Under the pieces are notes generated by a model. That model did not search any database and was not told the origin of the DNA. It worked only from the letters and a program-made list of their open reading frames with translations. From positions 1 through 64,000 of the forward strand of contig CAYQAJ010000001.1 of assembly GCA_964415245.1 (NCBI GenBank): a stretch of 64,000 bases of DNA, in the 5' to 3' direction. This document shows positions 63,706 through 64,000 of the stretch, in pieces. Position 1 is the stretch's first letter. Each line of letters begins with the position of its first letter. Source of the stretch: CAYQAJ01 sp964415245. GTDB lineage: Bacteria > Planctomycetota > Planctomycetia > Pirellulales > Pirellulaceae. The position numbers were made by a program, and so were the translations under genes.

Positions 63706-64000
63706 CTACCGTTGCGCCTGCTCGGCCTCCCGCCACTGGCGGATCGGTTCGAACGCGGCGACCGCTACCGCGCTGGCCAGATTCAAGCTGCGAACCGGCG
63801 AGCAGATAGGTATGCGCAGGGCTCGCTCCCGGTTTTCGGCCAGCAGCGACTCGGGCAGCCCGCGAGTCTCACAGCCAAACACCAGTACGTCGCCCGGGGC
63901 ATAGCGCACATCGGTGTACAGTCGCTCGGCGGTTTTCGAGTAATACCAGTACTGGTCTGGGGGCAGCCGTTCGCGGAGCGCATTCCAGTCGTCGACCACC
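63706..64000 (-). CDS. trmL: tRNA (cytidine(34)-2'-O)-methyltransferase, partial
   Basis: The C-terminal 98 codons of a SPOUT-fold methyltransferase; the 5' part lies beyond the window end, so the true start is not visible. VLVFGCETRGLPESLL and IPICSPVRSLNLASAVAVAAFE match the TrmL/CspR SAM-binding knot, which 2'-O-methylates the wobble base of certain tRNA-Leu. It precedes the Ldh-type gene on the minus strand with a 36 bp gap. Confidence 0.88.
   Translation of the reverse strand, partial: VVDDWNALRERLPPDQYWYYSKTAERLYTDVRYAPGDVLVFGCETRGLPESLLAENRERALRIPICSPVRSLNLASAVAVAAFEPIRQWREAEQAQR

Overview
The window looks like a draft or metagenome-assembled scaffold of a planctomycete, most likely of the Pirellulales type. 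Support comes from gene families typical of Planctomycetes (DUF1501 proteins, Pirellula/Verrucomicrobium-type haem-binding proteins, CRTAC1/FG-GAP proteins, planctomycete outer-membrane barrels), high GC, many secreted proteins with Sec signals or lipoboxes, and dispersed palindromic intergenic repeats. A run of 100 N at 34355-34454 marks a scaffold gap. No tRNA, rRNA, CRISPR array, phage or IS element was seen.

Layout. 1-2.4 kb: end of a palindromic repeat, a terminator, surE, a lipoprotein and a Gly/Tyr-rich secreted protein. 2.7-12.3 kb: a same-strand block of FG-GAP/UnbV proteins and a membrane-anchored pentahaem cytochrome c with TPRs, probably an envelope redox or surface-protein module. 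12.5-13.2 kb: an AhpD-like gene interrupted by one in-frame TGA exactly where the second redox cysteine is expected, a strong selenoprotein candidate. 13.6-17.7 kb: a membrane-anchored protein pseudokinase and a HEAT/cytochrome protein. 17.9-22.0 kb (minus): outer-membrane barrel proteins and a LamG-like secreted protein. 22.4-24.5 kb (minus): pncA-pncB, the nicotinamide-to-NAD salvage pair. 24.8-27.6 kb: aconitase. 28.6-31.3 kb: three tandem paralogues with zinc ribbon, GYF_2 and membrane segments, then endonuclease IV. 32.4-32.9 kb: a toxin-antitoxin pair whose toxin has a premature TGA. 33.0-36.7 kb (minus): a sugar/sorbosone dehydrogenase-cytochrome gene and a DUF1501 gene, split by the N gap. 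37.0-43.9 kb: an ARPP-1-like lipoprotein with internal repeats, PII (glnB), a large zinc metalloprotease and a phosphotransferase. 44.1-51.3 kb: a DsbD-like reductase with a duplicated sensor domain, purM, a cytochrome c'-like protein and glgX. 51.4-64.0 kb: secreted or lipoprotein genes, a cupin, a Dabb-domain protein, GH2 glycosidase, twin lipoproteins, a CehA/McbA-type hydrolase, a second DUF1501 protein, an Ldh/YbiC-type dehydrogenase and the end of a TrmL-like tRNA methyltransferase.

The mix of housekeeping genes (purM, acnA, pncAB, glnB, glgX, surE, nfo, trmL) and many exported redox and carbohydrate-active proteins indicates chromosome. The best candidates for something new are the AhpD-like selenoprotein with its SECIS-like hairpin, the FG-GAP/pentahaem cytochrome block, the pseudokinase and the triplicated zinc ribbon-GYF_2 membrane proteins.
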